Source of the DNA: CAYMUR01 sp964393615
Lineage (GTDB): Bacteria > Planctomycetota > Planctomycetia > Pirellulales > Pirellulaceae
Direction: 5' to 3'
DNA length: 64,000 bases
Assembly: GCA_964393615.1 (NCBI GenBank)
Contig: CAYMUR010000006.1
Location: forward strand, 38,439 to 102,438
Made by a program: the position numbers and the translations under genes. The notes beneath the pieces were generated by a model. That model did no database searches. It saw nothing but the letters and a program-made list of their open reading frames with translations, and was not told the origin of the DNA. Below, one piece after another: positions 1-9,252 of the stretch (position 1 is its first letter; each line of letters starts with the position of its first letter).

Positions 1-33
1 GAACTTTCCGGTGAATGGAGGAAGTCATTTCAA

Positions 34-1587
34 ATGGTTCTTTTTTTCCAGATGCAACTCGCTCCGTTGGATTACCTAACGATTGTTTTGTACGCCATCG
101 TGGTGATTGGGTTGGGGCTATGGTTTTCGCGAGACCAACAGACGTCTTCAGATTATCTTTTGGCGGGGCGGTCGATGGGTTGGATCGTCGTCGGTATTTC
201 GCAATTGGCTAGCCTCTTGTCGGCGATCAGTTACTTGGGAAATCCGGGTGAAGCTTACGCAAACAACGCCAGTTATTTGCTGTTGTCGATATGTGCTTAT
301 TGTTCGATACCGATTGTTATTATTTTATTTCTGAACTTCTTTTATCGTCTCAATGTTACGTCGATTTACGAATACCTGGAACTGCGTTTTAACTATGCGG
401 TACGATTACTGGCCAGTTTGATCTTTATTGTGTCACGCTTGGCCTGGATGGCCACAATCGTCATAGCGGTCTCGGTAGCTATCGAGAAACTCACCGGGTT
501 GGAACCGAGGTACTGTGTTCTAGGTACAACTGCCATTGCGATTTCTTATACCCTGGTGGGTGGTATGAAAGCCATTATTTGGACGGATGTCATTCAGTTC
601 TTCTTGTTTACAATCGGGTTGGTTGGTTCGCTGTTGGTGATTATCTGGAAAGATGGTGCCGGACCAATTGTTGACCAGGTTGTTGCAGCGGACAAATTAG
701 ACATGCTGGACTTTAGCTTTGATCCGACGGTGCGGATAACCGTCTGGGTTTGTATTATGGCCGGAGTTGTTAATGGTATTGCCAACCTCACGGACCAGGT
801 CAGTATGCAGCGTTATTTGTCGACGAACTCTTTGCGTGAAGCACAAAAGGCAGTGTGGCTGAAGCCTGTCTTGTCGATACCGCTCGTCGTGCTGACGTTT
901 GGATTGGGTTTTGCTTTGTTTGGTCATTACCAACTTAACCCAGAGTTAGCAATCGGTATCGAAAAACCGGATCAGGCATTTCCACACTTTATTCTCCACG
1001 AGATGACGGGAGGCCTGGCCGGTTTGATCGTGGCGGCCATTTTTGCTGCAGCGATGTCCAGTATTGATTCGGGGGTGCATACGGTGAGTACGGTATGTGT
1101 TCAGGACTATTACCGTCGGCTCATTAACCCGCTAGCTACAGACGCTAAGTGCCTGCTTATTGCCAGGGTCTTGATTGTGGTTTGGGGAATAATCATTGCC
1201 GGGATCGCTTTATCGTTTGTCGATCGGGGTACGATTACGGAGACGATGGTTTCTGTGGTAACTCCGTTTTTTGGTTGCGCTGTCGCCATTTTTTGTTTAG
1301 GAACAGGGACTCGGCGTGTGACATCCTGGGGTGTGTTCTGTGGTGCATTGATTGGTTATTCGCTCGTCATGTGGGTGAAATTTGGATTGGTAAAAACCGT
1401 GGACGGTTGGTGTCCGACACCTTGGCTTCTCACAGAGGAAGTCCTTGCTTCGGCTAAGAAAATTTCGAAATTCTGGTTGGCGTTTATCAGCTTTGCGGGC
1501 ACCGTTGTGTCGGCGTATCTGATCAGCTGTTGTTTACCACGACCTGATCCAAAAAAACTGGAAGGTCTTACGGTGTGGAACGAATAG
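34..1587 (+). CDS. Sodium:solute symporter family protein
   Basis: A 517-residue integral membrane protein of the sodium:solute symporter (SSS) superfamily, which takes up small organic solutes with Na+. About a dozen hydrophobic helices run the length of the protein. The N-terminal stretch with a YLLAGRSMGW segment near residue 41 and the later AAIFAAAMSSIDSGVHTVST segment near residue 336 are typical of the family, and the length fits it. The ATG at 34 is chosen because GGAGGAAG lies at 17-24 at good spacing; an in-frame ATG at 52 is the alternative. The substrate cannot be read from sequence. Nothing upstream is visible because the window begins here. The downstream neighbour, pyrF, is 573 bp away, so no operon is implied. 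Confidence 0.9.
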   Translation: MVLFFQMQLAPLDYLTIVLYAIVVIGLGLWFSRDQQTSSDYLLAGRSMGWIVVGISQLASLLSAISYLGNPGEAYANNASYLLLSICAYCSIPIVIILFLNFFYRLNVTSIYEYLELRFNYAVRLLASLIFIVSRLAWMATIVIAVSVAIEKLTGLEPRYCVLGTTAIAISYTLVGGMKAIIWTDVIQFFLFTIGLVGSLLVIIWKDGAGPIVDQVVAADKLDMLDFSFDPTVRITVWVCIMAGVVNGIANLTDQVSMQRYLSTNSLREAQKAVWLKPVLSIPLVVLTFGLGFALFGHYQLNPELAIGIEKPDQAFPHFILHEMTGGLAGLIVAAIFAAAMSSIDSGVHTVSTVCVQDYYRRLINPLATDAKCLLIARVLIVVWGIIIAGIALSFVDRGTITETMVSVVTPFFGCAVAIFCLGTGTRRVTSWGVFCGALIGYSLVMWVKFGLVKTVDGWCPTPWLLTEEVLASAKKISKFWLAFISFAGTVVSAYLISCCLPRPDPKKLEGLTVWNE

Positions 1588-2160
1588 TGGAACCGGTATG
1601 TTTGGCCTTTTCTCATATAAGATGCGTGGTGATTAACGAAAAACTTTCTTTCTGGGCCTGTGGCGGGATTTTTGATAGCAGGTTTGGCTTTTAAAATTGA
1701 GTATTTAGTCGTTGGGACTGCCACCATTGAAGCCACTGCTGTTACGTGCACACTGTTGTTGCTACGGCAGCTTCGGGGGTGTTTTGTCTGCTGTCCTGTG
1801 GTTGGCGACATAATCCATCGGCCCCTAAGGCGTTGCTGTCTGCCGGAAATAGAAATAGCAAAAAAAAACGGAGTAGGCTTCACCGGAGGGCCCGTTCTTC
1901 GTGATACGGACCAATGGGGGGCAGGTGCGGGGCGGGAAAATGGGTGCATTTTGCAATGGATGTTGATGCAAGCATGTTCGTGGTGAGCCATACACAGTTG
2001 TAGGTATTGGGTGCCAACCACGCCAGATTTTCGTATAAATATCAAGGGCATGGCCCGTAGTGACCGATGTCGAAGCAACACGTCTAGCGACAAAGTGCCA
2101 AATCAAAATGACTTTGGTGTTTGTCTCAAGTGCTCACTATTCTTTTTAGGATCGAGGTGG
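1588..2160. other. Intergenic region upstream of pyrF
   Basis: This stretch of about 570 bases has no reading frame with recognisable protein character, no clear inverted repeat and no convincing promoter. Several open frames cross it, but they read into neighbouring genes in the wrong frame. The last 20 bases carry the pyrF ribosome binding site. Confidence 0.5.
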
Positions 2161-3066
2161 ATGAACTTGGACAATTTTTCCACACGTCTGTCGATCGCCC
2201 TGCATCGCGTTCAAAATCCAGTGGTGGTTGGATTAGATCCAAGGGTGGAACTCTTGCCTGAACCAATACGACCACAGTCGCTGGAGCAGTCGGAGGTCGC
2301 CCGTTCGTATTCTGAATTTTGTCGAGGGATTATTGATGTCGTAGCACCTTTAGTGGCAGCCGTAAAGCCGCAGGCTGCATTCTTTGAACAGTGGGGACCA
2401 GCGGGATGCCAGGCACTGGCAGATGTCATTCGCTATGCGCGGAAGAAAGGGCTGTTAGTAATTCTCGACGCAAAACGCAACGATGTTGGTTCGACAGCGG
2501 TCGCCTACGCAAAAGCTTACCTGGGTGGAGAGACAGGTCCCTGGCAAGCCGACGCATTAACGGTGAGTCCTTACCTGGGGGATGACAGCTTGCAACCGTT
2601 TGTAGACGCTGCTACCGAATCTGGTAGTGGAATTTTTGTGCTGGTGAAAACATCAAACCCTGGTGGCCGTATGTTTCAGGATCTCGTTGCTGATGGACGA
2701 CCTGTGTACCGTCACGTTGCGGAGCATGTGGCCCGTCTGGCCGAAGAGACGGCGGATAAATCCGGATACGGTGCCGTGGGAGCGGTTGTGGGGGCAACCT
2801 ACCCGGAAGAACTGGCGGAACTTAGAGCGATCATGTCGCGGGCCTGGTTGCTGGTTCCTGGTTACGGTAGCCAGGGTGGAACTGCGGCCGACATTGCTAT
2901 TTCTTTCGACAGCCAGGGACTGGGAGCTATTGTCAATAGTTCACGCGCAATCATTTTTGCACACGCGCGACCAGAATACCGGGATGCCTATGGGGATCAG
3001 CGCTGGCAGGCAGCTGTGGAAGCAGCGGCTTGTGATATGATCGATGAGATTCACAGTGTTATGTAG
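2161..3066 (+). CDS. pyrF: Orotidine 5'-phosphate decarboxylase, type 2
   Basis: OMP decarboxylase converts orotidine monophosphate to UMP, the last step of de novo pyrimidine synthesis, in the cytoplasm. The 301-residue protein belongs to the longer type 2 subfamily. The catalytic Asp-x-Lys-Arg-x-Asp block is present as LDAKRNDVGSTA, with D103, K105 and D108, and the barrel ends with a LVPGYGSQGG phosphate-binding segment. The frame is open from 2011, but the ATG at 2161 is chosen because GATCGAGGTGG lies just before it and the protein then matches the family length. It converges on the GH10-like gene, whose stop codon is 107 bp away. It stands alone, as pyrF often does in planctomycetes. 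Confidence 0.92.
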   Translation: MNLDNFSTRLSIALHRVQNPVVVGLDPRVELLPEPIRPQSLEQSEVARSYSEFCRGIIDVVAPLVAAVKPQAAFFEQWGPAGCQALADVIRYARKKGLLVILDAKRNDVGSTAVAYAKAYLGGETGPWQADALTVSPYLGDDSLQPFVDAATESGSGIFVLVKTSNPGGRMFQDLVADGRPVYRHVAEHVARLAEETADKSGYGAVGAVVGATYPEELAELRAIMSRAWLLVPGYGSQGGTAADIAISFDSQGLGAIVNSSRAIIFAHARPEYRDAYGDQRWQAAVEAAACDMIDEIHSVM

Positions 3067-3173
3067 AAAAACGGTTGACCTCGGTTTCCTGTGCAACGTC
3101 GTAAATATCCTGCCGTTGGTTTTGAGTCGGTCGTGTTTTCCTGCTGTGGCTTGGTTGGCCCGTTGGTGACCTC

Positions 3174-4658
3174 TCAGGCCAGATGTTCTTCGCGGATAGA
3201 TCTCAGTGCCTGGAGTGCTGGCTTGGCTTGGCCGGTGGAGCTAATCAATCCTCCATGTGGAAACTTGTGTGCTTGCCGATCGTCCCACTGGTTCCAAATA
3301 ATGCCCTGCACAAACGGTTTCGTCAGTAACAAGGGGATCAATCGTTCTACCAGGCGATTTTGCGATTCCCACGTGATTTCATCGCTCAGGCAATGCTGGG
3401 CCTGGATACCGGACTGGGCATGCGGATCGACAGTCTGGCTGCTGGGAATTGTCAGATAGACTACCAGCGGCAAACCAAACAGACTCCAGCGATCAAGCTG
3501 ACGACTGATCTCCAGCATGTCACGAGCATTACTTCCGAGGGGCCAATATCCCAGGTTGTATTCGAGTCCGAAACCGGAGAGCCCCAAGTCTGAACGTGCT
3601 AAAGCGTCAGCGAAATACAGGGGTGTAAAATCGAGAGGTGCCTGGGAAAGCTGTTCGCCCCACGGTTGGTCAAAACTGATAATGAGAGGCGCTTTTGGTT
3701 CCGAGCGTCTTACTTGTTCAATGATGCGTACGGTCAAATTCAAACGTTGTTCTTCGTCGATACGAATGACGCTGCTGGCACTGAGTCTCGCTGCACAATT
3801 CCAGAGACTGACTTTATCTCGATAGCGTTGTACCACTTTGCCAACATATTCCAAAATATAAGATTGCAATGCGTCGAAATCATCCTCCCAGAGGATGAGC
3901 CAATCTGGCATATGGGTGCCATCCATGTTGACTAGCGGTCCGCCGAGAACTCGCATCGACTGACGTGAACACCAATTCATTTGATCGTCCACGGCACTCC
4001 AGGAGAAACTTCCTGTCGAAGACTCCAGATGGCGCCATGTCATCGGTACAACGGCTGAATTAAAAGTTCCTGGCAGGTCATCGCTGTGGTCCCGTTGCAG
4101 GGGCTCATTTCCGAGGTTAACGCCAAGCAGGGTGCGCAACTGGGACGATTGTTGATGCCGCAGAAATAACGCATGTTGTACGTATTGTGCCACCACGAGG
4201 TCGACGACGCCTAAAGCTTTTTTGGTGGTGGTTTCAGCATTTCGGAGTCGCTGGTCGGTGCCCCAAGGACCCGTTACCGTGCGGGCGAGTGTTTCCACGG
4301 TTTCTGCAAGCCCCAGACGCACCTGTTCGTCGATTGCTAGCCCGGCTGTTGTCCAGGCTGCCATCTGGTTTCGCAGTCGGTTGGTAGTACCGCGCGCCAG
4401 TTCAACAGACAATTCATAAGGCTGTTTGCGTTCCATCAGGCTACCGGTGGAAAGCATCAGTTCGCCATAGCCACTGACGTGCCAGGGCGTATGGAAATTT
4501 CCCGATTCGGCCACTTCACGCGATAATACCAGGCAGCCGTCCATGAATTCTGTTTGACACGGCCAGGGAACGCCATCGAGACCAGACATGTAGGTGCGGT
4601 CCAACATCGACTCGAGAGGAGGTTCCCAGCGGGGGAGTTGAAATCGTATGACACCCAT
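3174..4658 (-). CDS. GH10-fold protein lacking the catalytic glutamates
   Basis: A 494-residue protein whose residues 180-490 follow the order of glycoside hydrolase family 10 (xylanase). There is an FNSAVVPMTWRHLE segment near 199, a P-x-W segment near 251, and a family-like C-terminal end (GIIWNQWDD at 452-460, KPALQAL at 479-485). The two catalytic positions are changed. Where the family has W-x-V-V-N-E the protein reads LWNCAARL (285-292), and where it has I-T-E-L-D it reads VVYLTIPSS (400-408), so neither glutamate is present. The first 180 residues form a separate N-terminal domain with a helix-rich stretch at about 75-165 and no signal peptide. It is probably a carbohydrate-binding or regulatory pseudoenzyme; the family assignment is by eye. 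Confidence 0.7.
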   Translation of the reverse strand: MGVIRFQLPRWEPPLESMLDRTYMSGLDGVPWPCQTEFMDGCLVLSREVAESGNFHTPWHVSGYGELMLSTGSLMERKQPYELSVELARGTTNRLRNQMAAWTTAGLAIDEQVRLGLAETVETLARTVTGPWGTDQRLRNAETTTKKALGVVDLVVAQYVQHALFLRHQQSSQLRTLLGVNLGNEPLQRDHSDDLPGTFNSAVVPMTWRHLESSTGSFSWSAVDDQMNWCSRQSMRVLGGPLVNMDGTHMPDWLILWEDDFDALQSYILEYVGKVVQRYRDKVSLWNCAARLSASSVIRIDEEQRLNLTVRIIEQVRRSEPKAPLIISFDQPWGEQLSQAPLDFTPLYFADALARSDLGLSGFGLEYNLGYWPLGSNARDMLEISRQLDRWSLFGLPLVVYLTIPSSQTVDPHAQSGIQAQHCLSDEITWESQNRLVERLIPLLLTKPFVQGIIWNQWDDRQAHKFPHGGLISSTGQAKPALQALRSIREEHLA

Positions 4659-5072
4659 CTGCTGCAGGCTCTTTTGTTAGAGAACGAAGAAAAAATTTAG
4701 GACCACGCAATCTCAGGCAGGTTTTGAAACGACCGTGCCGGTTCCCTGTTGCAACAATACTAGGGGCAACGAACCAAGTCAGTGGGTAAGTTGCGCGGCT
4801 GGTTGTCACGCCGGGCAACTGGGAATACGGGCAACTGGGAATACGGGCAACTGGGAATAATTGTCAGGTCAGGTGGCGTTCGTAACTGACGGTGTCGAAT
4901 AAGGTTTTTCAGTCGAATGGTCAGAAATATATTACCCAGTATGTCTCCTGGAGCTGAGTCTAACCAAGCGACGGCAGCTATTCAACCGGAACTGGGCCGG
5001 GGCCTTTCCACTCCACGTTGTACAGGTTCCCCAGTTGCAGGTGGGAGTGTGTAGTAGCGACTCCTTCACTTT
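4659..5072. other. Intergenic region with a triple direct repeat
   Basis: This stretch of about 410 bases lies between the 5' end of the GH10-like gene and the 3' end of the lipoprotein gene. Its only structure is the threefold 16-bp repeat at 4813-4860. No reading frame in it has protein-like composition. Confidence 0.5.
4813..4860. repeat. 16-bp direct tandem repeat, three copies
   Basis: The unit gggcaactgggaatac occurs at 4813-4828 and 4829-4844, and with one final change at 4845-4860. It lies about 155 bp upstream of the start codon of the GH10-like gene, in non-coding DNA. Confidence 0.95.
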
Positions 5073-6773
5073 TCACGAAGCGTCGACGGCCCGGTCGTCT
5101 AATAATTCAGCTCGAAGCGCGTTCCCGGCCTGTTGGGGAGAATCATCGGAACGGTAAATTTCCCGGGCGCGCTGAGGTTCGTTGAGCATTTCCCATGTTC
5201 TTGCCAGATTGTAGCGGGCACCGTGTGTCCAGAGCCCTTCGGGAGTAGCTTGCAGGGTTCGCTTGGCGAACCAGTCCCTTGCCGCTTCGTATTCGTTGGT
5301 GGCAAACGTGATAAGCCCCATCCAGTAGCTGGCGGATTGTTTGGCTTGGATGATGAGCTGAATTTGCCGGCTGTATTGATCCGTCTTCAGTTGTTGGAGA
5401 TACGCATTAGGAGGGCGACAGTCGAGATACAAGGATTTAGCACCCCGCTGATTATCTTCTGAGTCAAAATGGCCCTGGAAGTGTAGGATTCTCGCCTGAA
5501 ACAGTGGCAACAAGGTTTTGATGACCAGCAATTCGCGAACGATCGGGTTCGCTGTATTTTTGTCCTTTTTGATTTTTGCCTGGAGGTACTTGCGGTAACG
5601 CAATGCGGCGTAGGGAGCCTGCAGGATTTCGATTTTTTCGACGCCACGAAGCCGTTTTAATCGTCGGGCTAATTCGGACGGTCGTGAGGTCAGTACCATT
5701 TTGCGATCACCGGCTAACTGTTGCTCAATGCGTCGCATGCGTCGCGACAATGCCTGGGGAGATGCGTCTAATTGTATCGTTACTCGTTGTACGTCCGCTG
5801 TTTGTACTGGATAGGGTGCGCCGGAGGTACCTAGTTGACTTAAGATTTCGGGTTGTTCTTGAACGGCCGCCAAGGTTGCAATTCCGGTTCGGTTGGGCGT
5901 TGGAACCGGCAGTCCTAGCTGCATGTCAAACAAGTACAGTTGAGTGCCAATCATGGCTCCGCAGAGCCACGGTGTCGATTCGATAAACTGAGGTTCCTCG
6001 CGGGCTAGAATGACGACAGGAATTCCCCGCTGGCGAGCCAGTTGTATAAAAACTCTTGCTTTGTCCAGCATGTCACCGTGACCTTTTAGTAATGTTTCCG
6101 ATACGTGAAACATTTGCCCGGGACCGATGCGAGACGGTGGTGGCTCGGAGGTTTCTTTCTTGTTTTGACCAGGCAACTGGGGCAGTGGTCCGACGGATGG
6201 TTTCGGACGACGAACTTCAGGTCGCGAATGTGAAAGCTGAATGGAGCGAACGGTCCAATCAAACATCCGAGCTGCCAACGACAGGTGAGCGCGTTGCTCG
6301 TCACTCAGGGTTGAGTCAGCAGCGATCCAGTGCGTGACCAAAGGATCCACCGAATCTGTTTCAGCAACGAAATTGGCAATTTCACGCAGAAAAATGTGGG
6401 CTTGCAGGTAGTCGATGTCCTCTGCCTGAAAGCGTAGTGCCCCGGGGCCTGTCTTACGCAGTATTTTGAACAAGTAGGCTGGTAGTTCCTCAGAGAGTGG
6501 ATCCAAGGTCCAGTCATCCGTATCCGGCTGCCGAGCAATCCAACGATTCATGCCAAGAAATGCCTGTTTCTGGGCTACCAGTGGATCATACTGTCCAATT
6601 TCCTCCAATAATCCAAGCGATTTGCTCAACTCATTACGACGTGCCTGGGTAGTTGCCGTAACCATTGGTTTGACAGATTTGTAGGCTGAATTGGTATCCG
6701 GTCCACAACCGCCGAGGCAGATGCAGAACGCATGGAGAACGACTACCCTGGTTGTGATTGGTGAAACAGGCAT
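5073..6773 (-). CDS. Predicted lipoprotein with transglutaminase-like and TPR-like regions
   Basis: A 566-residue exported protein. The N-terminus is hydrophobic and ends in a lipobox, LGGC, with the lipidated cysteine at 23, which predicts a membrane-anchored periplasmic protein. Around residues 225-345 is a region recalling the planctomycete transglutaminase-like domain (a helix LDKARVFIQLARQRG followed by an LYLFDMQLGLPVP strand), but the usual catalytic cysteine is not visible at the helix. The C-terminal 90 residues look like TPR helices (ATNEYEAARDWF and ARYNLARTWEMLNEPQRA). It is the last gene of a leftward run after kdsA, 50 bp downstream. Function unknown; a role in the cell envelope is inferred only from the lipobox and the neighbours. 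Confidence 0.65.
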   Translation of the reverse strand: MPVSPITTRVVVLHAFCICLGGCGPDTNSAYKSVKPMVTATTQARRNELSKSLGLLEEIGQYDPLVAQKQAFLGMNRWIARQPDTDDWTLDPLSEELPAYLFKILRKTGPGALRFQAEDIDYLQAHIFLREIANFVAETDSVDPLVTHWIAADSTLSDEQRAHLSLAARMFDWTVRSIQLSHSRPEVRRPKPSVGPLPQLPGQNKKETSEPPPSRIGPGQMFHVSETLLKGHGDMLDKARVFIQLARQRGIPVVILAREEPQFIESTPWLCGAMIGTQLYLFDMQLGLPVPTPNRTGIATLAAVQEQPEILSQLGTSGAPYPVQTADVQRVTIQLDASPQALSRRMRRIEQQLAGDRKMVLTSRPSELARRLKRLRGVEKIEILQAPYAALRYRKYLQAKIKKDKNTANPIVRELLVIKTLLPLFQARILHFQGHFDSEDNQRGAKSLYLDCRPPNAYLQQLKTDQYSRQIQLIIQAKQSASYWMGLITFATNEYEAARDWFAKRTLQATPEGLWTHGARYNLARTWEMLNEPQRAREIYRSDDSPQQAGNALRAELLDDRAVDAS

Positions 6774-6823
6774 TTTTATTATCTTGAGGTATGTGGTGTC
6801 ACGATCTGTCTTCGCTGACGAGC

Positions 6824-7672
6824 CTAAGAAATCCGTTCGACTGCTTCACGGAGGACGAGCAAGCGGTCGAGTAGAGGAGGGAATTCATCAAGCGGTACCA
6901 TGTTGGGACCGTCGCTGGGCGAAGTTTCTGGATCCGGATGCGTTTCGAAAAATAATCCATCGATGCCCATGGCTGTTGCGGCGCGCGCCAGTGGTTCGAC
7001 CATCGTTCGATTGCCACCGGTGGTGCCACCCAATCCTCCTGGTTCCTGCACACTGTGCGTGGCGTCGAAAATGACTGGCACACCGAGTGCTTTCATTTGC
7101 GGTACCGATCGCATGTCATTCACCAGCCGGCCATATCCGAAAAAAGATCCTCGTTCGGTCAGCAGAATATTTTCACAGTTGGAACTGCGTAACTTGGTGA
7201 CAACATGCGCCATGTCACCAGGAGACATAAATTGGGCCTTTTTGACATTGACTGCGCGTCCCGTTCCTGCCGCCGCCACTAAGAGGTCTGTTTGACGGGC
7301 CAGAAAAGCAGGAATTTGTAGTAAATCGCAAACTTCTGCGACGGGTTGTGCCTGGTGCGTTTCGTGGATGTCTGTAGTGACCGGTAACCCCAGCATCGAT
7401 TTGACACGTTCCAGTATTCTCAAACCTTGGTCCATTCCCACGCCACGCTTACTGTCAATGCTGGTGCGATTTGCCTTGTCAAAAGACGCCTTGAAGATTA
7501 GCTGGATATTTTTGCCGTTTGTAGCACGTTGTAGGTGTTCTGCAATTTGCAGTGTCAATGTTTCCGTTTCGAGGACGCATGGACCGGCGATCAGCGTCAA
7601 GTCCTGGCCCGCGCCAGCTGTGACGTTTGCGATGTTTGCGAGTTGATTGGATTGTATGCTGCGTTTGGCCAT
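6824..7672 (-). CDS. kdsA: 3-deoxy-8-phosphooctulonate (Kdo-8-phosphate) synthase
   Basis: KdsA condenses phosphoenolpyruvate with arabinose 5-phosphate to make Kdo 8-phosphate, the committed step to the Kdo of lipopolysaccharide. The 282-residue protein has the family blocks IAGPCVLE (28-35), FKASFDKANRTS (60-71), FDATHSVQEPGG (202-213), GGTTGGNRTMV and THPDP. The cysteine in AGPCV (C32) aligns with the metal ligand of metal-dependent KdsA enzymes, whereas the metal-free class has asparagine there; the metal-dependent class is therefore inferred. It starts 26 bp after the stop of the lipid-kinase gene and ends 50 bp before the lipoprotein gene, so the three are probably one transcript for envelope building. 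Confidence 0.95.
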   Translation of the reverse strand: MAKRSIQSNQLANIANVTAGAGQDLTLIAGPCVLETETLTLQIAEHLQRATNGKNIQLIFKASFDKANRTSIDSKRGVGMDQGLRILERVKSMLGLPVTTDIHETHQAQPVAEVCDLLQIPAFLARQTDLLVAAAGTGRAVNVKKAQFMSPGDMAHVVTKLRSSNCENILLTERGSFFGYGRLVNDMRSVPQMKALGVPVIFDATHSVQEPGGLGGTTGGNRTMVEPLARAATAMGIDGLFFETHPDPETSPSDGPNMVPLDEFPPLLDRLLVLREAVERIS

Positions 7673-7698
7673 GAGAGCGGTCGCTTGGAGAATTGAAT

Positions 7699-8688
7699 TT
7701 AGAGAGTCATCTCTTGGAAGGCAAATCCGTTATCTTGCGCCCAAGATGAGGAAACGACACAGGTTACATGCGCGGGAAAAATTTCTATGTCCACAGGCAA
7801 CACACCTCCTGGGTCTCCATCTATTTGATAAGGAACTTCGCTGTCGGCTGCAATGTGCAACCGCGAAGTCTGAAATGTTTGACAATCTGTCCATTGACGG
7901 TGCTGTCCAACCAGGACTCCTCCTAGATATCGCAAACTATTCCACCAATTGCCACCAAGGAACGCGCAAATATCTAACATGCCGTCTGTTCCGACCGCAT
8001 CGGGCATTAGCTGTAGACCCCGAGCATATCGTGGTAAATTCACTACAAAGATCCAGCGACATTCGATCTCTTTTGGCAGGGGATGTAATTCCTCGTCGTG
8101 GCCCTCTACACGAATCGTCAGTTTCGGATACTTGTAAGTACGTAGTGATTCGAGGATTGGTTTGGCATAAGCGATATGAGTAATATTGCCGCGTCGCTGG
8201 GAGTGGACACGACGTACCACGTCCGCATCCAAACCACAACTTAACATGAGTAAGAACAAGCGTCCATTTGCTGAGCCGGCATCCAAATGTACGGTACAGC
8301 CCTGTTCGATGATCTCTGCCAAAGACGTTGTGTCAGCGGGAAGTTGTAAATATTTTGCCAATAAATTTTCAGTGCCTAAGGGAAGTACACACAAGGGAAT
8401 CCCACTTGCCAGGCGATTCACCACGTGTCCGACCGTTCCGTCACCACCGGCCGCGACAACCGCTCTCAATGTCCCGGTATTCCAGCTTTGTTGACTTTGT
8501 TCGGCCAACTGATCGACATCACTCATCAACTTGACCTCGAAGTTTCGCGCTCGTAACTGGTCGGCTAGTTGTGATACGAGGTGGCCCTTTGTGCCAGAAC
8601 CGGCTTTTGGATTCACCGCAATCCAAACTTGGCGAGCCTGCTGCGAAAGGGCAACTGCCGTGTTTCGTGAGATTTTGGCGAGGTCCAT
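7699..8688 (-). CDS. Diacylglycerol kinase / lipid kinase family protein
   Basis: A 329-residue protein of the DAGK catalytic superfamily (YegS, DgkB and related), which phosphorylates a lipid hydroxyl with ATP. The nucleotide-binding blocks are clear: VNPKAGSG (25-32), AAGGDGTVGHVVNRL (79-93) and PLGTENLLAKYL (103-114). The C-terminal half is the all-beta domain usual in the family. There are no membrane helices, so it is a soluble or peripheral enzyme. It is the first gene of the leftward run with kdsA, consistent with membrane-lipid metabolism. The lipid acceptor (diacylglycerol, sphingoid base or other) cannot be decided from sequence. Confidence 0.85.
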   Translation of the reverse strand: MDLAKISRNTAVALSQQARQVWIAVNPKAGSGTKGHLVSQLADQLRARNFEVKLMSDVDQLAEQSQQSWNTGTLRAVVAAGGDGTVGHVVNRLASGIPLCVLPLGTENLLAKYLQLPADTTSLAEIIEQGCTVHLDAGSANGRLFLLMLSCGLDADVVRRVHSQRRGNITHIAYAKPILESLRTYKYPKLTIRVEGHDEELHPLPKEIECRWIFVVNLPRYARGLQLMPDAVGTDGMLDICAFLGGNWWNSLRYLGGVLVGQHRQWTDCQTFQTSRLHIAADSEVPYQIDGDPGGVLPVDIEIFPAHVTCVVSSSWAQDNGFAFQEMTL

Positions 8689-8704
8689 GTAATGCTTACC
8701 CGGT

Positions 8705-8746
8705 GACGGCGTCTACTTCGTTACAGACGGCGTCTACTTCGTTACA
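8705..8746. repeat. 21-bp direct tandem repeat, two copies
   Basis: Two adjacent identical 21-bp units lie at 8705-8725 and 8726-8746, each beginning gacggcgtctacttcgtt. They sit 17 bp upstream of the start codon of the lipid-kinase gene, within its probable leader. Confidence 0.95.
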
Positions 8747-9119
8747 AATGAACAGGAACTACAGCGGAGACTGCCTTCTGCTTGTGATGTGGATTCGTTG
8801 TTCACAGAACCATAACCATAAACAATTTATAGAGTTATGTAAGTGCCAAAGTGGCCGTCCCAATTCGGGACAGCCAGAACGAGGAACCCCACTCTGACAC
8901 TACAAATGGTGGGCAGGTGCGTCAAAGGGAGACAGTCAATCGGTGAATTTGTAGCAGATTGCGGAAACCAATGTTGGCAACTAGAGTATTGGCCAAGTCG
9001 GGATCAAGGAGAATTTTTTTGTCTAAAGTCTTATCGAGACATCAATTAGGTAGAGCAAGGGTGGACCGAGAGGAAAACTTCTTGGGAATTGGCGCGCTGA
9101 ATGCTTTCTGTTTCACCCA

Positions 9120-9252
9120 GCAATCGGAGAAAACGATTGCTTTCAAGAAGCTGGCCCGCGGGGCCTCTGATGACACAACGCCTGATGGTTGCCTTGCCCC
9201 TGGCCATCCGGCAAGCCAAAATGTTTTGGCGCGTCAGAGGCCCCCGTTTTTT
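9120..9252 (+). ncRNA. Candidate structured RNA ending in an intrinsic terminator
   Basis: Two inverted repeats lie close together. The first is a 7-bp perfect stem, gcaatcg (9120-9126) with cgattgc (9134-9140). The second is an 11-bp GC-rich stem, ggggcctctga (9160-9170) with tcagaggcccc (9234-9244), enclosing smaller stems cgcc/ggcg (9179-9182 and 9228-9231) and cttgcc/ggcaag (9193-9198 and 9210-9215). Two bases after the outer stem comes a run of six T (9247-9252), the layout of a rho-independent terminator on the plus strand. No plus-strand gene ends here, so the terminator would belong to a small RNA or to a long leader of tdh (start 476 bp downstream). Pairing was done by eye; no RNA family is recognised. 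Confidence 0.4.
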
